Shown piece after piece: positions 16,622-25,192 of a stretch of DNA of 35,780 nucleotides (its first letter is position 1; each line of letters opens with the position of its first letter). The notes under the pieces were generated by a model, which saw only the letters and a list, made by a program, of their open reading frames with translations, ran no database searches and was not told where the DNA came from. Both the position numbers and the translations under genes were made by a program. Location of the stretch: NCBI GenBank assembly GCA_024680815.1, contig JAILBQ010000065.1, forward strand, positions 1 to 35,780. The letters are read 5' to 3'. Origin of the DNA: Lachnospiraceae bacterium (lineage in GTDB: Bacteria; Bacillota; Clostridia; Lachnospirales; Lachnospiraceae).

Positions 16622-18571
16622 CTATTCCTCCGGAAAATTCCCGTCGTCCTCTTCCTCTGAGAGGTCATCCTTATCGTCCCTGACCCGGCGCACGAGATAG
16701 AGGAACTCAGCCTTGTAGTCGTCGTCCAGCACGGCGGGAATAAGCTTCAGCCTGTCATAGATTACCTGATAGGAAGAATCGCCCTTGTATTCCGAATCCC
16801 GAAGCAGCATACCGAACTGGGCAACACCGGCGGCCCAGGAGGTGTCGTCGTCCATTTCCTCCGTGTACATGTCCGCGGTCACGGGATAGTCCCGAAGCAC
16901 CGAGGTATCGCCGTCAGGCTCCTTATAGCGGATGTTTACGGTAAGCAGCTCACCGGAGTTTTCATCCTTTTCCCCGTCTCCGTCCCCGTTGGTTTCAGCG
17001 GTGTTTCCGTACTTTGAGGCCACCTCCGGGATTTCATAACCGGAATCCTTCGTCACTATTTCATAGAGCACGGTAACGGTCTGTCCGGAGCCCACCTCGC
17101 CGCCGTCCTTCGTATCATCGGCAAAGTCCTCGTCCGCCATCTTCCGGTTTTCATAACCGATCTGGCGGTAGCCCTTCACCTCGGCAGGATTGAATTCCAC
17201 CTGGAACTTCGTGTCCTTCGCCACGGTATAAATGGTCTGGGAAAGCTCCTTGTCCAGAACCTTCTTCGCCTCTCCCGTGCAGTCGATATAGGCGTAGTTT
17301 CCGTTGCCGTGATCCGCCAGGGCTTCCATCTTATCATCCATATAGTTCCCCTCGCCGAAGCCCAGGCAGGAGAGGAAAACTCCGCTTTCTTTCTTTTTCT
17401 CTATAAGCTCGGTAAGCCCCGCCTCGGAGGAAACTCCCACGTTTAAGTCTCCGTCGGTGGCGAGAATCACCCTGTTGTTGCCTCCCGGGATAAAGAACTT
17501 TTCAGCAACCGCGTAGGCTGAATTGATTCCTCCCTCGCCGTTGGTGGAGCCGTAGGCCTCCAGGCCGTCCAGAGCTTCGGCGATTTTATCGTAATCGCTT
17601 CCCCTTAAGCCCTCCGCCACGATTTCGTCGTTGCCTGCGTAGGTCACGATGGAAATCCTGTCGTTTTCATTCAGGTTTTTCGCCAGAAGCTTGAAGGCCT
17701 TTACCGCCAGGGGAAGCTTGTTATTATCAAACATCGAGCCCGAGGTATCAATCAGGAAGACTATGTTGCTGCCGTTTTCCGGCTCCTTCTCCTCAGCCCT
17801 GACGCCTATGCGCAAAAGCTTCGTGTCCTTGTTCCAGGGGCAGGAGGTTAAGGCCGTGGTGACGGAGAAACGCTCGCCCTCCTCCGGCTTCGGATAGTCA
17901 TAGTCGAAATAGTTGATCAATTCCTCAAGCCGGATGGCACCGGGTTCAAGGCCGTACCCTTCAAATATGGTGCGGCGGAGATTGGAATACGTAGCGGTAT
18001 CCACGTCCGCTCCGAAGGTGGAAAAAGGCCTTGTTTTCGTGGAAACGAAGCCGGATTCCTGCACGTCGTTATAGCCTTCCCGGTCCACCGGAAGGGGCTG
18101 GGGATCAAACCAGGGCTCCTCAGGGTATCCTTCCTCATAATAGCCGTCCTCCGCCACAGCCCCGGAGGCATATTCCTCCACGGGCGCGGTTTCCATCTCC
18201 GGCGCGGTGGCCCCGGCATCCGCGGCATAATATTCCACGGAGGAACTGGAACCGAAAAGCTTTGAAAGGAAGCCGCCTACCAGGGACGAGTTTGCAGTAG
18301 TGCCTGCATTGTAGTCATAATCCGGCTCTTCATAAACATACAGTCCGTCATAGGACTCACCTGCCGCGGTTATGCGCGCGTCGATATCGTCCCCCTCTGA
18401 CACTTTGTTTTCCGAAGGCGCAGTTTCCGGTTTTTTCCCGGATTCCGCCGTTTCCGGGTTCGCAGGGGGCTCCTGCCCGGGCCGGGCTGTGTTTCCCGCG
18501 CCGCATGCACTGAGCAGGGTACTTAACACCAGTGACAGACAAACAATGGCAGCCAGCGCTTTTCTTCTCAT
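16622..18571 (-). CDS. YfbK-like von Willebrand factor A lipoprotein
   Basis: Predicted lipid-anchored extracellular VWA protein, 649 residues from ATG 18571, chosen because AAAGGA lies about six bases upstream; the frame extends to 18655 without support. The signal peptide ends in a lipobox with TLLSACG (Cys23). Residues about 30-170 are acidic, Tyr/Pro-rich and probably disordered. A YfbK-type N-terminal domain follows (TFGADVDTATYSNLRR, AIRLEELINYFDYDYP), then the VWA domain with the MIDAS motif DTSGSM near residue 275 and later TDGDLNVG, and a DUF3520-like C-terminal domain (FQVEFNPAEVKGYRQIGYENR). In the family the MIDAS binds a divalent metal and protein ligands; the partner is unknown. 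The gene converges on hypF with no room for a separate terminator and is divergent from the ABC transporter operon. Confidence 0.9.
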   Translation of the reverse strand: MRRKALAAIVCLSLVLSTLLSACGAGNTARPGQEPPANPETAESGKKPETAPSENKVSEGDDIDARITAAGESYDGLYVYEEPDYDYNAGTTANSSLVGGFLSKLFGSSSSVEYYAADAGATAPEMETAPVEEYASGAVAEDGYYEEGYPEEPWFDPQPLPVDREGYNDVQESGFVSTKTRPFSTFGADVDTATYSNLRRTIFEGYGLEPGAIRLEELINYFDYDYPKPEEGERFSVTTALTSCPWNKDTKLLRIGVRAEEKEPENGSNIVFLIDTSGSMFDNNKLPLAVKAFKLLAKNLNENDRISIVTYAGNDEIVAEGLRGSDYDKIAEALDGLEAYGSTNGEGGINSAYAVAEKFFIPGGNNRVILATDGDLNVGVSSEAGLTELIEKKKESGVFLSCLGFGEGNYMDDKMEALADHGNGNYAYIDCTGEAKKVLDKELSQTIYTVAKDTKFQVEFNPAEVKGYRQIGYENRKMADEDFADDTKDGGEVGSGQTVTVLYEIVTKDSGYEIPEVASKYGNTAETNGDGDGEKDENSGELLTVNIRYKEPDGDTSVLRDYPVTADMYTEEMDDDTSWAAGVAQFGMLLRDSEYKGDSSYQVIYDRLKLIPAVLDDDYKAEFLYLVRRVRDDKDDLSEEEDDGNFPEE

Positions 18572-18777
18572 AATTTTTCCTTTCTGCCGGAATGCGGCCG
18601 GCGCAGGGGGTTTTTGCGGATTGCTTTTCCTTAAGAAATATCCTGTATCAATCATACTTTACGGGTATATCAGTGTCAACGTTCCTTTGTTGCTTTTTAC
18701 TATGAAATATATTAGAATTATTACGGAAATTGTTTATTATTTCCAAAATATCATTTATCACAAAAGGAGGAGAACAC

Positions 18778-19944
18778 ATGAAGAAGCTTTTGGCATTGGC
18801 TCTGACCGGAATTATGGTCTTAAGCCTGGCGGGATGTACCGGAGAGGCAGCAGCCCCTGCGGCTGATTCGGGAGCGGCTCCGGCCCCGGCAGGGGAGAGC
18901 GCCGAAGCTCCTGCGGCTGATGACGCTGCGGGCGCGGGCGGTCTTGACGACCTGATTGCGGCGGCCCAGGAAGAGGGCGAGCTCATCGTCTACGGTTTCT
19001 GCGAAGAGGACTATCTGGCGGCAGCCTGCGAGCACTTCGAAGAGCTCTACGGCATCAAGGTGCAGTATCAGCGGCTTTCCACCGGCGAGGTGCAGAGCAA
19101 GATCGAGGAAGAAAACGGCAATCCTTCAGGTGACGTCTGGTTCGGCGGCACGACCGATCCCTACAACGTAGCCACCGCGGAAGGGCTTCTCGAGCCCTAC
19201 GAGGCACAGAACGCCAGCCACTTAATCGGCGATATGTACCGCGACAAAGACGGCAACTGGTACGGAATCTACAAGGGAATCCTCGGCTTCATGGTCAACC
19301 GCGACGAGCTGGAGCGCATGAATATCGAAGCTCCCGCGGACTGGCAGGATCTGCTTGACCCCAAGTATAAGGGCCTTATCTGGCTTTCAAACTACAATAC
19401 AGCCGGCACGGCGAAGCTGGTGGTCAACACCATGATCCAGAAATACGGCCACGACGAGGGCATCCAGTATCTCGTGGATCTGGATAAGAACATCGAAGTT
19501 TATACGAAGTCCGGCTCCGGCCCCTCCAAGAATGTTGGCACGGGCGAGTGCGTCGTCGGTATCGGTTTCCTGCATGACGGCATCACCCAGATCGAGGACA
19601 ACGGCTACGGCAACATCGACCTTATAATTCCGTCCTCCGGAACTTCCTTCGAAATCGGCGCAACGGCCATTTTCAAGGGCTGCAAGCATCCCAACGCTGC
19701 AAAGCTCTGGGTCGAATATGCCTTAAGTCCCGAGTGCGTTGAACTGGCTGCCCAGAACGGCTCCTATCAGTTCCTGGTTCTCGACAACGCCGAGCAGTCC
19801 GCGATTGCATCGGAATTCGGCCTTGATCCGAACAACGTAATGGACTACGACTTTGAAGACGCCAAGGAAAACACCACGAAGTATGTGGAAGAGGTTATGG
19901 AAGCTCTCGGCAGCGCAGCCGACGATCGTTTCCAGACAGAATAA
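18778..19944 (+). CDS. ABC transporter substrate-binding lipoprotein (Fe3+/2-aminoethylphosphonate type)
   Basis: Captures the substrate outside the membrane for the permease and ATPase that follow. Start ATG 18778 has AAGGAGG at a good distance; the longer frame to 18730 is not supported. Lipobox SLAGC gives Cys20, followed by an Ala/Pro/Glu-rich spacer to about residue 55. The mature part is a type II periplasmic-binding fold of the FbpA/PhnS class: GELIVYGFCEEDYLAA, SGDVWFGGTTDPY, GILGFMVNRDELE, APADWQDLLDPKYKGLIWL, and GATAIFKGCKHPNAAKLW. The adjacent tyrosine pair that binds ferric iron in FbpA is not evident, so iron is not assured; phosphonate, polyamine-like or other anions remain possible. 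The 200-base upstream region shared with the VWA gene is AT-rich near this start. Confidence 0.88.
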   Translation: MKKLLALALTGIMVLSLAGCTGEAAAPAADSGAAPAPAGESAEAPAADDAAGAGGLDDLIAAAQEEGELIVYGFCEEDYLAAACEHFEELYGIKVQYQRLSTGEVQSKIEEENGNPSGDVWFGGTTDPYNVATAEGLLEPYEAQNASHLIGDMYRDKDGNWYGIYKGILGFMVNRDELERMNIEAPADWQDLLDPKYKGLIWLSNYNTAGTAKLVVNTMIQKYGHDEGIQYLVDLDKNIEVYTKSGSGPSKNVGTGECVVGIGFLHDGITQIEDNGYGNIDLIIPSSGTSFEIGATAIFKGCKHPNAAKLWVEYALSPECVELAAQNGSYQFLVLDNAEQSAIASEFGLDPNNVMDYDFEDAKENTTKYVEEVMEALGSAADDRFQTE

Positions 19945-19964
19945 AACACGGGAGGCCGGCGGGT

Positions 19965-21680
19965 ATGAAGGGGAAAAACGGACAGGGAGCGGAGCTGGAC
20001 CGCAGAAAATTCTGGGCGGATCCGGTCATGGTTACTACAATAGTCGTTTTGATCGCGTTTCTGACGCTGTTTATTCTCTACCCGCTGGCCATTCTTCTTG
20101 TAGACAGCTTTATAACCGACGAGGGGATCACCCTCGATGTATTTAAACGGGTGCTGGCGATGACCAATTTCCGCAGGGCCATCACCAACACCCTCAAGGT
20201 GGGCTTTCTGGTCGGCATCGCCTCCGCGCTGATCGGACTTCTGTTTGCCTATGTGGAGGTATATGTTAAATTACAGACGAAAATGATGGGCGGGCTCTTC
20301 CGGGTGGTTTCCATGCTCCCGGTGGTTTCCCCGCCTTTTGTATTGTCGCTTTCAATGATCATGCTCTTCGGCAAGGCGGGAATAGTGACGCGCTATATCC
20401 TTCATATATATGACAACAGCGTGTACGGCTTCTGGGGCATAGCCATAGTTCAGACCCTGACCTTTTTCCCGGTGTGCTACATGATGCTGAGGGGCCTTCT
20501 TAAAAACATCGACCCCTCGCTGGAGGAAGCGGCAAGAGATATGGGAGCCTCAAGATTGCGGGTTTTCCTGACGGTAACCCTGCCTCTTATTCTTCCGGGG
20601 CTCGGCAACGCCTTTCTTGTGACCTTCATCGAGTCCATCGCCGACTTCGCCAACCCTATGATCATCGGCGGTTCCTTCGATACCCTGGCCACAACAATCT
20701 ATCTCCAGATCACCGGAGCCTACGACAAAGAGGGCGCCTCGGCAATGGCCGTGGCCCTGCTTTTTATAACGCTTGTTATGTTTATTGTCCAGAAATATTA
20801 CCTGGAGGCGAAGAGCACCGCCACCCTTTCCGGAAAGGCCAGCCGCGCCAGGATGCTGATTACCGACAAAAGCGTGACAAGGCCTTTAAGCTTTCTTTGT
20901 TCGCTTCTCGCCATCTTCGTTATCCTGATGTATATCTGCGTGCCTTTCGGAGCCCTGTTTAAGACCTGGGGCTACGATTTCCACCTGACCACGAAGTGGT
21001 TCGTCCAGGTCTTCAAACGCTATAAGGGCTTCAAGGCCTTTAAAGACTCCTTCGTGCTTTCACTGATAGCCTCGCCGATAACGGCCCTGCTTTCCATGAT
21101 AATTTCCTATCTTGTGGTGAAGAAAACCTTTAAGGCGAAGGGCTTCATCGAAGCGGTGTCCATGCTGGCCATGGCCGTTCCCGGCACGGTTCTGGGCATC
21201 GGCTATATCCGGGGCTTTTCCGCCGGGGTTTTCCGTACCGGCTTCCTGCAGGGGCTCTACGGCACCGGAGCGATCCTGGTTATCGTCTTCATCGTGCGAA
21301 GCCTGCCCACCGGTACCAGAAGCGGTATTTCCGCCCTGAGGCAGATAGACAAAAGCATAGAGGAATCCGCCTATGATATGGGGGCCGGGAGCTTCCACGT
21401 GTTTATGACCGTAACCCTCCCCCTTATCAAGGACAGCTTCCTCTCCGGGCTTGTCACGGCCTTTGTGCGCAGCATCACGGCCATCAGCGCCATCATCCTG
21501 CTGGTGACGCCGCAGTTTCTGCTTATCACGGTGCAGATCAATGAATTTGCCGAAAAAGGCGCCTACGGCATCGCCTGCGCCTTTGCCACGATCCTGATAG
21601 TCATAACCTACGGTTCCGTTCTGCTTATGGATCTCATTATCAAGCGCTTCGGCACCAGTAAAGCCATACAGGAGCAGTAA
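19965..21680 (+). CDS. ABC transporter permease, fused two-domain (FbpB-like)
   Basis: Integral membrane channel of the importer. At 571 residues it carries two consecutive binding-protein-dependent permease domains, each with about six membrane segments. Both ATPase-contacting loops are visible: EEAARDMGASRLRVFLTVTLP in the first half and EESAYDMGAGSFHVFMTVTLP in the second. This fused architecture is typical of FbpB-type and related permeases, so one polypeptide forms the whole pore. GGGAGG precedes the ATG at 19965, and the gene starts 20 bases after the binding-protein stop. Confidence 0.92.
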   Translation: MKGKNGQGAELDRRKFWADPVMVTTIVVLIAFLTLFILYPLAILLVDSFITDEGITLDVFKRVLAMTNFRRAITNTLKVGFLVGIASALIGLLFAYVEVYVKLQTKMMGGLFRVVSMLPVVSPPFVLSLSMIMLFGKAGIVTRYILHIYDNSVYGFWGIAIVQTLTFFPVCYMMLRGLLKNIDPSLEEAARDMGASRLRVFLTVTLPLILPGLGNAFLVTFIESIADFANPMIIGGSFDTLATTIYLQITGAYDKEGASAMAVALLFITLVMFIVQKYYLEAKSTATLSGKASRARMLITDKSVTRPLSFLCSLLAIFVILMYICVPFGALFKTWGYDFHLTTKWFVQVFKRYKGFKAFKDSFVLSLIASPITALLSMIISYLVVKKTFKAKGFIEAVSMLAMAVPGTVLGIGYIRGFSAGVFRTGFLQGLYGTGAILVIVFIVRSLPTGTRSGISALRQIDKSIEESAYDMGAGSFHVFMTVTLPLIKDSFLSGLVTAFVRSITAISAIILLVTPQFLLITVQINEFAEKGAYGIACAFATILIVITYGSVLLMDLIIKRFGTSKAIQEQ

Positions 21681-21722
21681 ATCAGTTTAAATGCCGTCGC
21701 AGGCGGCGCGGAAAGGAACACC

Positions 21723-22796
21723 ATGTCTAAAGAAAAAAAGGGTATTAAGCTGGAGCACATTTCCAAAATTTACAGGGATCCGAAGACAAAGCAGGATTTT
21801 TACGCGGTACATGACGCGAACCTGACGATCGAACCGGGCAGCTTTGTGACTCTCCTGGGGCCCTCAGGCTGCGGAAAAACCACCACGCTCCGCATGATTG
21901 CCGGCTTCGAAAGCCCGGACGAGGGCGAGATTTACTTAGGCGGCGAAGCCATAAACGCCCTGACCCCGAACAAGCGGGATACGGCCATGGTTTTCCAGAG
22001 CTACGCCCTGCTTCCCCACTACAACATTTTCGACAACGTGGCCTACGGACTGAAGCTCAGGAAGCTGGGAAAAGAGGAGATTAAGGAGAAGGTAACCGCG
22101 ATTTTAAAGCTCGTGGGACTGGAGGGGATGGAAGCAAGAATGACCAACCAGCTTTCCGGCGGCCAGCAGCAGCGAGTGGCCCTGGCCCGTGCCCTGGTGC
22201 TGGAGCCCGGTGTCCTCCTTTTCGACGAACCCCTTTCAAACCTGGACGCGAAGCTCAGGGTTTCCATGCGTACCGAAATCCGCCGGATCCAGCAGGAGGC
22301 CGGCATCACGGCGGTCTATGTCACCCACGACCAGAGCGAAGCCATGGCCATTTCCGACCGGATTATCATTATGGAAAAGGGAGTGGTTTCCCAGACAGGC
22401 TCGCCGCAGGAAATCTATTACCACCCCACGAATGAATTCGTGGCGGATTTTATCGGAGAAGCCAATTTCCTCCGGGGAAAAGCCGTTTCCGTTTCCGGCG
22501 GTAAAGCAGAGCTTGAAATAGAAGGAAGCAGAATAGAGGTTTCGCAGGAAGGCATCACCGAAGGTCGGGACTGCACCCTGGTGCTGCGTCCGGAAGCCGC
22601 GCTCATTGCCGATAAAGGCCAGCTTCCCTGCAAAGTCATTTTAAGCTGCTTCATGGGAAGCTACCAGAACTACCACGTTATGGTAGGAGATACCCTTGTA
22701 AAGATCACGGATTTCAACCCTAAGAACAAGAAAATATACAATGTCGGAGATACCGCGTTTGTGGCCTTTGACGTTGAGAATACGCACATCCTGTAA
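21723..22796 (+). CDS. ABC transporter ATP-binding protein (FbpC/PotA type)
   Basis: Energises the importer. The 357-residue protein has all nucleotide-binding signatures: Walker A GPSGCGKTT, Q-loop VFQSYALLPHYNIFDNV, signature LSGGQQQRVALARAL, Walker B VLLFDEPLSNLDAKLR, and the switch histidine in YVTHDQSEAM. The C-terminal 110 residues form a TOBE-like regulatory/substrate domain (VADFIGEANFLRG, TLVLRPEAALI). AAAGGA lies upstream of ATG 21723. The 42-base gap to the permease shows operon structure. Confidence 0.94.
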   Translation: MSKEKKGIKLEHISKIYRDPKTKQDFYAVHDANLTIEPGSFVTLLGPSGCGKTTTLRMIAGFESPDEGEIYLGGEAINALTPNKRDTAMVFQSYALLPHYNIFDNVAYGLKLRKLGKEEIKEKVTAILKLVGLEGMEARMTNQLSGGQQQRVALARALVLEPGVLLFDEPLSNLDAKLRVSMRTEIRRIQQEAGITAVYVTHDQSEAMAISDRIIIMEKGVVSQTGSPQEIYYHPTNEFVADFIGEANFLRGKAVSVSGGKAELEIEGSRIEVSQEGITEGRDCTLVLRPEAALIADKGQLPCKVILSCFMGSYQNYHVMVGDTLVKITDFNPKNKKIYNVGDTAFVAFDVENTHIL

Positions 22797-22810
22797 ACGG
22801 GAGAACCTCC

Positions 22811-24112
22811 ATGTCTCTTCTTGCCGCATTTATGGTACCTCATCCGCCGATGCTCCTGCCCGAAGTCGGAAAGGGGCGGGAAGCGATGCTTTCAGAAACC
22901 TTAAGAGGCTATGAACGGGTTGCGGAACGCATAGCCTCTCTCGCCCCGGACACCATCGTTATTTCCTCGCCCCACGGCGTGGCCTTTCCAAGATATTTCA
23001 ACATCTCCACAGGGGAGACGGAAAGCGGTTCCCTTGAACGCTTCGGGGCTCCCGGAGTACGTCTCGAGGTGCCCCTCGACACGATTTTTTCGATGCAGCT
23101 TGCGGGAAACGCCGAAAAAGCGGGGATTGAAGCGGGAGCGCAGGGCTGCAGGGAAGCCTGTCTCGATCACGGCACCCTTATCCCCCTATGGTTCATTCTG
23201 CAGAAATACAAAAGCTTCCGCCTTGTGCGCATCGGGCGCTCCGGCCACCCCATGTCCGCCTGGTACGCTCTGGGCATGGAAATTCAGGCTGTGTCTTCGG
23301 AGCTTAACCGCCGGACGGTCTTTATTGCCAGTGGCGATCTTTCCCATAAGCTGAAAGAAAACGGCCCTTACGGCTTTGATCCTGCGGGTCCGGAATATGA
23401 CTTTCGTATAACGGGCGTTATGGAACGTGCCGACTTCGGGGAGCTCTTCGGTTTTGACGCCGGATTTCTTAAAAAAGCCTCGCAGTGCGGCCACAACTCC
23501 TTCGCCATGCTCGCGGGAACGCTGGATTCCCGCCCTGTCCGGGCGGAAAAGCTTTCCTACCAGGACGTAACCGGCGTGGGCTACGCAATCTGTGCCTTTG
23601 AGCCCCTTTCCGATACTCCGGAGCCTTCCCGGGCTTTTCTGGACAAATATCTTAAACAGGAAAGAGAGAAGCTCAAAAGCTCCGGAAGGACGACCCCTGA
23701 GGATCTCTATGTGCGTCTGGCCGGAAAAGCCCTGGAAGCCTTCGTGCTCTCCGGGCGGCGGCTTTGGTGGGACCAGCTTAAGCAGGACTTTCCGAACCCC
23801 GGCGAGGAGCTTTCCGAAGACTTTGAGCGGCTCGGAGAGGACTGCCCCGGCACGGCGGTAACCCTTCTTAAAAACGGAGCGGAGAGGACGCGCTGCGGCA
23901 TTCCTCACAGAATCCCGATATCCCTTGCCGATGAAATAATCGACCTGACCATAACCGCCGGATCCGAAGATCCGGACTTTCCGCCCGTCAGACCGGAAGA
24001 CCTCCCCGGGATCAGCTGCCGCGTCGAAATCCTCCAAAGCAGCGGAGCGAACGGAGAGAACCTCACGGCGGAGGTGCATGAACAGGACGGCCCGGCGTCC
24101 CAAAAGGGCTGA
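22811..24112 (+). CDS. Memo-like/LigB-type protein fused to a truncated AMMECR1 domain (AmmeMemoRadiSam B/A type)
   Basis: Residues 1-265 match the class III extradiol-dioxygenase/Memo-like domain: FMVPHPPMLLPEVGKG, SPHGVAFPRYFNIS, LDHGTLIPLWF, and FIASGDLSHKLKENGPYGFDP; the histidines of PHPP, SPHG and DLSH are probable metal ligands. From about 285 an AMMECR1-like domain begins (PEDLYVRLAGKALEAFV), with LADEIIDLTITAGSEDPDFPPVRPEDL. The usual LRGCIG motif is replaced by RTRCGI and the protein stops some 70 residues early, lacking the GLLLP region. Only 58 bases separate the stop from the next start, so the end is missing rather than frameshifted. The related radical SAM partner is not in the window. 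It begins 14 bases after the ABC ATPase and is probably its operon mate. Biochemical role unknown. Confidence 0.85.
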   Translation: MSLLAAFMVPHPPMLLPEVGKGREAMLSETLRGYERVAERIASLAPDTIVISSPHGVAFPRYFNISTGETESGSLERFGAPGVRLEVPLDTIFSMQLAGNAEKAGIEAGAQGCREACLDHGTLIPLWFILQKYKSFRLVRIGRSGHPMSAWYALGMEIQAVSSELNRRTVFIASGDLSHKLKENGPYGFDPAGPEYDFRITGVMERADFGELFGFDAGFLKKASQCGHNSFAMLAGTLDSRPVRAEKLSYQDVTGVGYAICAFEPLSDTPEPSRAFLDKYLKQEREKLKSSGRTTPEDLYVRLAGKALEAFVLSGRRLWWDQLKQDFPNPGEELSEDFERLGEDCPGTAVTLLKNGAERTRCGIPHRIPISLADEIIDLTITAGSEDPDFPPVRPEDLPGISCRVEILQSSGANGENLTAEVHEQDGPASQKG

Positions 24113-24137
24113 AAGTCTTTCATAATTAATGCATTCG

Positions 24138-24146
24138 TGTTATAGT
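24138..24146 (+). promoter_or_regulatory. Candidate extended -10 promoter for the zinc-ribbon/ABC locus
   Basis: TG (24138-24139), one base, then TATAGT (24141-24146). The best -35 at 17 bases is poor (TTTCAT, 24118-24123). The ATG at 24171 follows, with GGAGG between. Confidence 0.45.
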
Positions 24147-24170
24147 AAACGAAGTCAGAAGGAGGACACC

Positions 24171-24575
24171 ATGGCCGGATTAAAGGATACCGTTTCAAAA
24201 AGCTTTACGGCGATCAATTTAAAGAAAAACAATTTTGTGACCATCAACAAAATAAATACCTATATTTCCACGCTGGAGCACGAAATCAGCTCCCTGTATT
24301 CCAGGATGGGCACAAACGCCTATGCCAGATGGAAAAAGGACGGCGGATTCGACACTGATCAGTTGAACGAATTCTGCGAAAAAATCAGGGAAAAAGAAGA
24401 GGAAATCGCCAGACAGAAGGCCCGGATACAGGAAATCGAAGAGGAAGAAAACCAGATCCTCGGCAGAAACGAAGACTCCGGGGAAGAAATCGTGGGCAGG
24501 GTTTACTGTGCTTTCTGCGGAACCGCGAATTCCGACCAATACAAATTCTGCGTCAAGTGCGGCAAGCCTTTATGA
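24171..24575 (+). CDS. Coiled-coil protein with C-terminal zinc ribbon
   Basis: A 134-residue soluble protein, family not named. ATG 24171 is chosen because AGAAGGAGG precedes it closely; an upstream ATG at 24129 is unsupported. Residues about 25-100 are highly charged and predicted helical/coiled coil (EKIREKEEEIARQKARIQEI). The end is a zinc ribbon: YCAFCGTANSDQYKFCVKCGKPL, two CxxC knuckles with Gly after the second Cys of each. There is no signal peptide or membrane segment, so it is cytoplasmic. Its stop overlaps the ATPase start in ATGA. Given the two membrane proteins downstream with N-terminal zinc ribbons, I infer an adaptor or scaffold at the cytoplasmic face of this locus. Confidence 0.85.
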   Translation: MAGLKDTVSKSFTAINLKKNNFVTINKINTYISTLEHEISSLYSRMGTNAYARWKKDGGFDTDQLNEFCEKIREKEEEIARQKARIQEIEEEENQILGRNEDSGEEIVGRVYCAFCGTANSDQYKFCVKCGKPL

Positions 24576-25192
24576 TCCGTGTTGAGGGGATCCGCAAATC
24601 CTACGGAAAAAAGGCTGTACTGACGAATGTTAATCTGTCCCTCGAAACCGGAGAGCAGGCCGCGATTATCGGCCGGAACGGCTGCGGAAAAACAACGCTT
24701 ATGCATATTATGGCGGGAATCACAAAGCCGGACGCCGGAAGCGTGAGCTATTTCGGACACAACATATTTAAAGAAAAACGCACCGTCGCAAAATATTGCG
24801 GCTATCTTCCCCAGGGGGACTGTCTTCTGGAGGAACTGAGCGTTCAGGACAATATAAGTCTCTGGAGCGGAAAAAGCGGAGCGCCGTCCGGAGAGCTCAC
24901 GGATTTTTTCGATCTCAAGGAAATACTGAAGGTACCGGTTAAGAATCTCTCCGGCGGAATGAAACGCAGGGTCAGCATTGCCTGTACGATGGTGGGATGG
25001 CCCCCTGTTTTACTTCTGGACGAGCCCACAGGAGGGCTGGACCGCTATTATAAGGCGGAAATCCGGGAGCTTATGGGCCGCTACAGGGCCCTTAACGGGA
25101 TTCTCGTTATCGTGACCCATGACGAAGAGGAAATAAAAACCTGCAGCCGGTGTTTTGAGCTGTCAGGCGGTGTACTTAAGGAGGCAACATGA
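24572..25192 (+). CDS. ABC transporter ATP-binding protein (ABC-2 exporter type)
   Basis: A 206-residue nucleotide-binding subunit, near the minimum size, with Walker A GRNGCGKTT, Q-loop LPQGD, signature NLSGGMKRRVSIA, Walker B VLLLDEPTGGLD and switch histidine VTHDEEE. It resembles the CcmA/drug-exporter group rather than import ATPases. The start at 24572 overlaps the stop of the zinc-ribbon gene (ATGA) with no strong ribosome site, so translation is probably coupled. The two ABC-2-like permease subunits are two genes downstream, separated by the KITGYDPMTG-repeat protein. Confidence 0.92.
   Translation: MIRVEGIRKSYGKKAVLTNVNLSLETGEQAAIIGRNGCGKTTLMHIMAGITKPDAGSVSYFGHNIFKEKRTVAKYCGYLPQGDCLLEELSVQDNISLWSGKSGAPSGELTDFFDLKEILKVPVKNLSGGMKRRVSIACTMVGWPPVLLLDEPTGGLDRYYKAEIRELMGRYRALNGILVIVTHDEEEIKTCSRCFELSGGVLKEAT

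Noticed and set aside
18778..22796. Assignment of the ABC importer as ferric-iron specific
   Set aside because: The architecture fits FbpABC, but the binding protein lacks an evident adjacent tyrosine pair, and no Fur-type site was recognised. Substrate left open.
23186..24103. Minus-strand frame of 305 residues opposite the Memo-AMMECR1 gene
   Set aside because: Antisense to a protein with strong family motifs; no ribosome site or domain.
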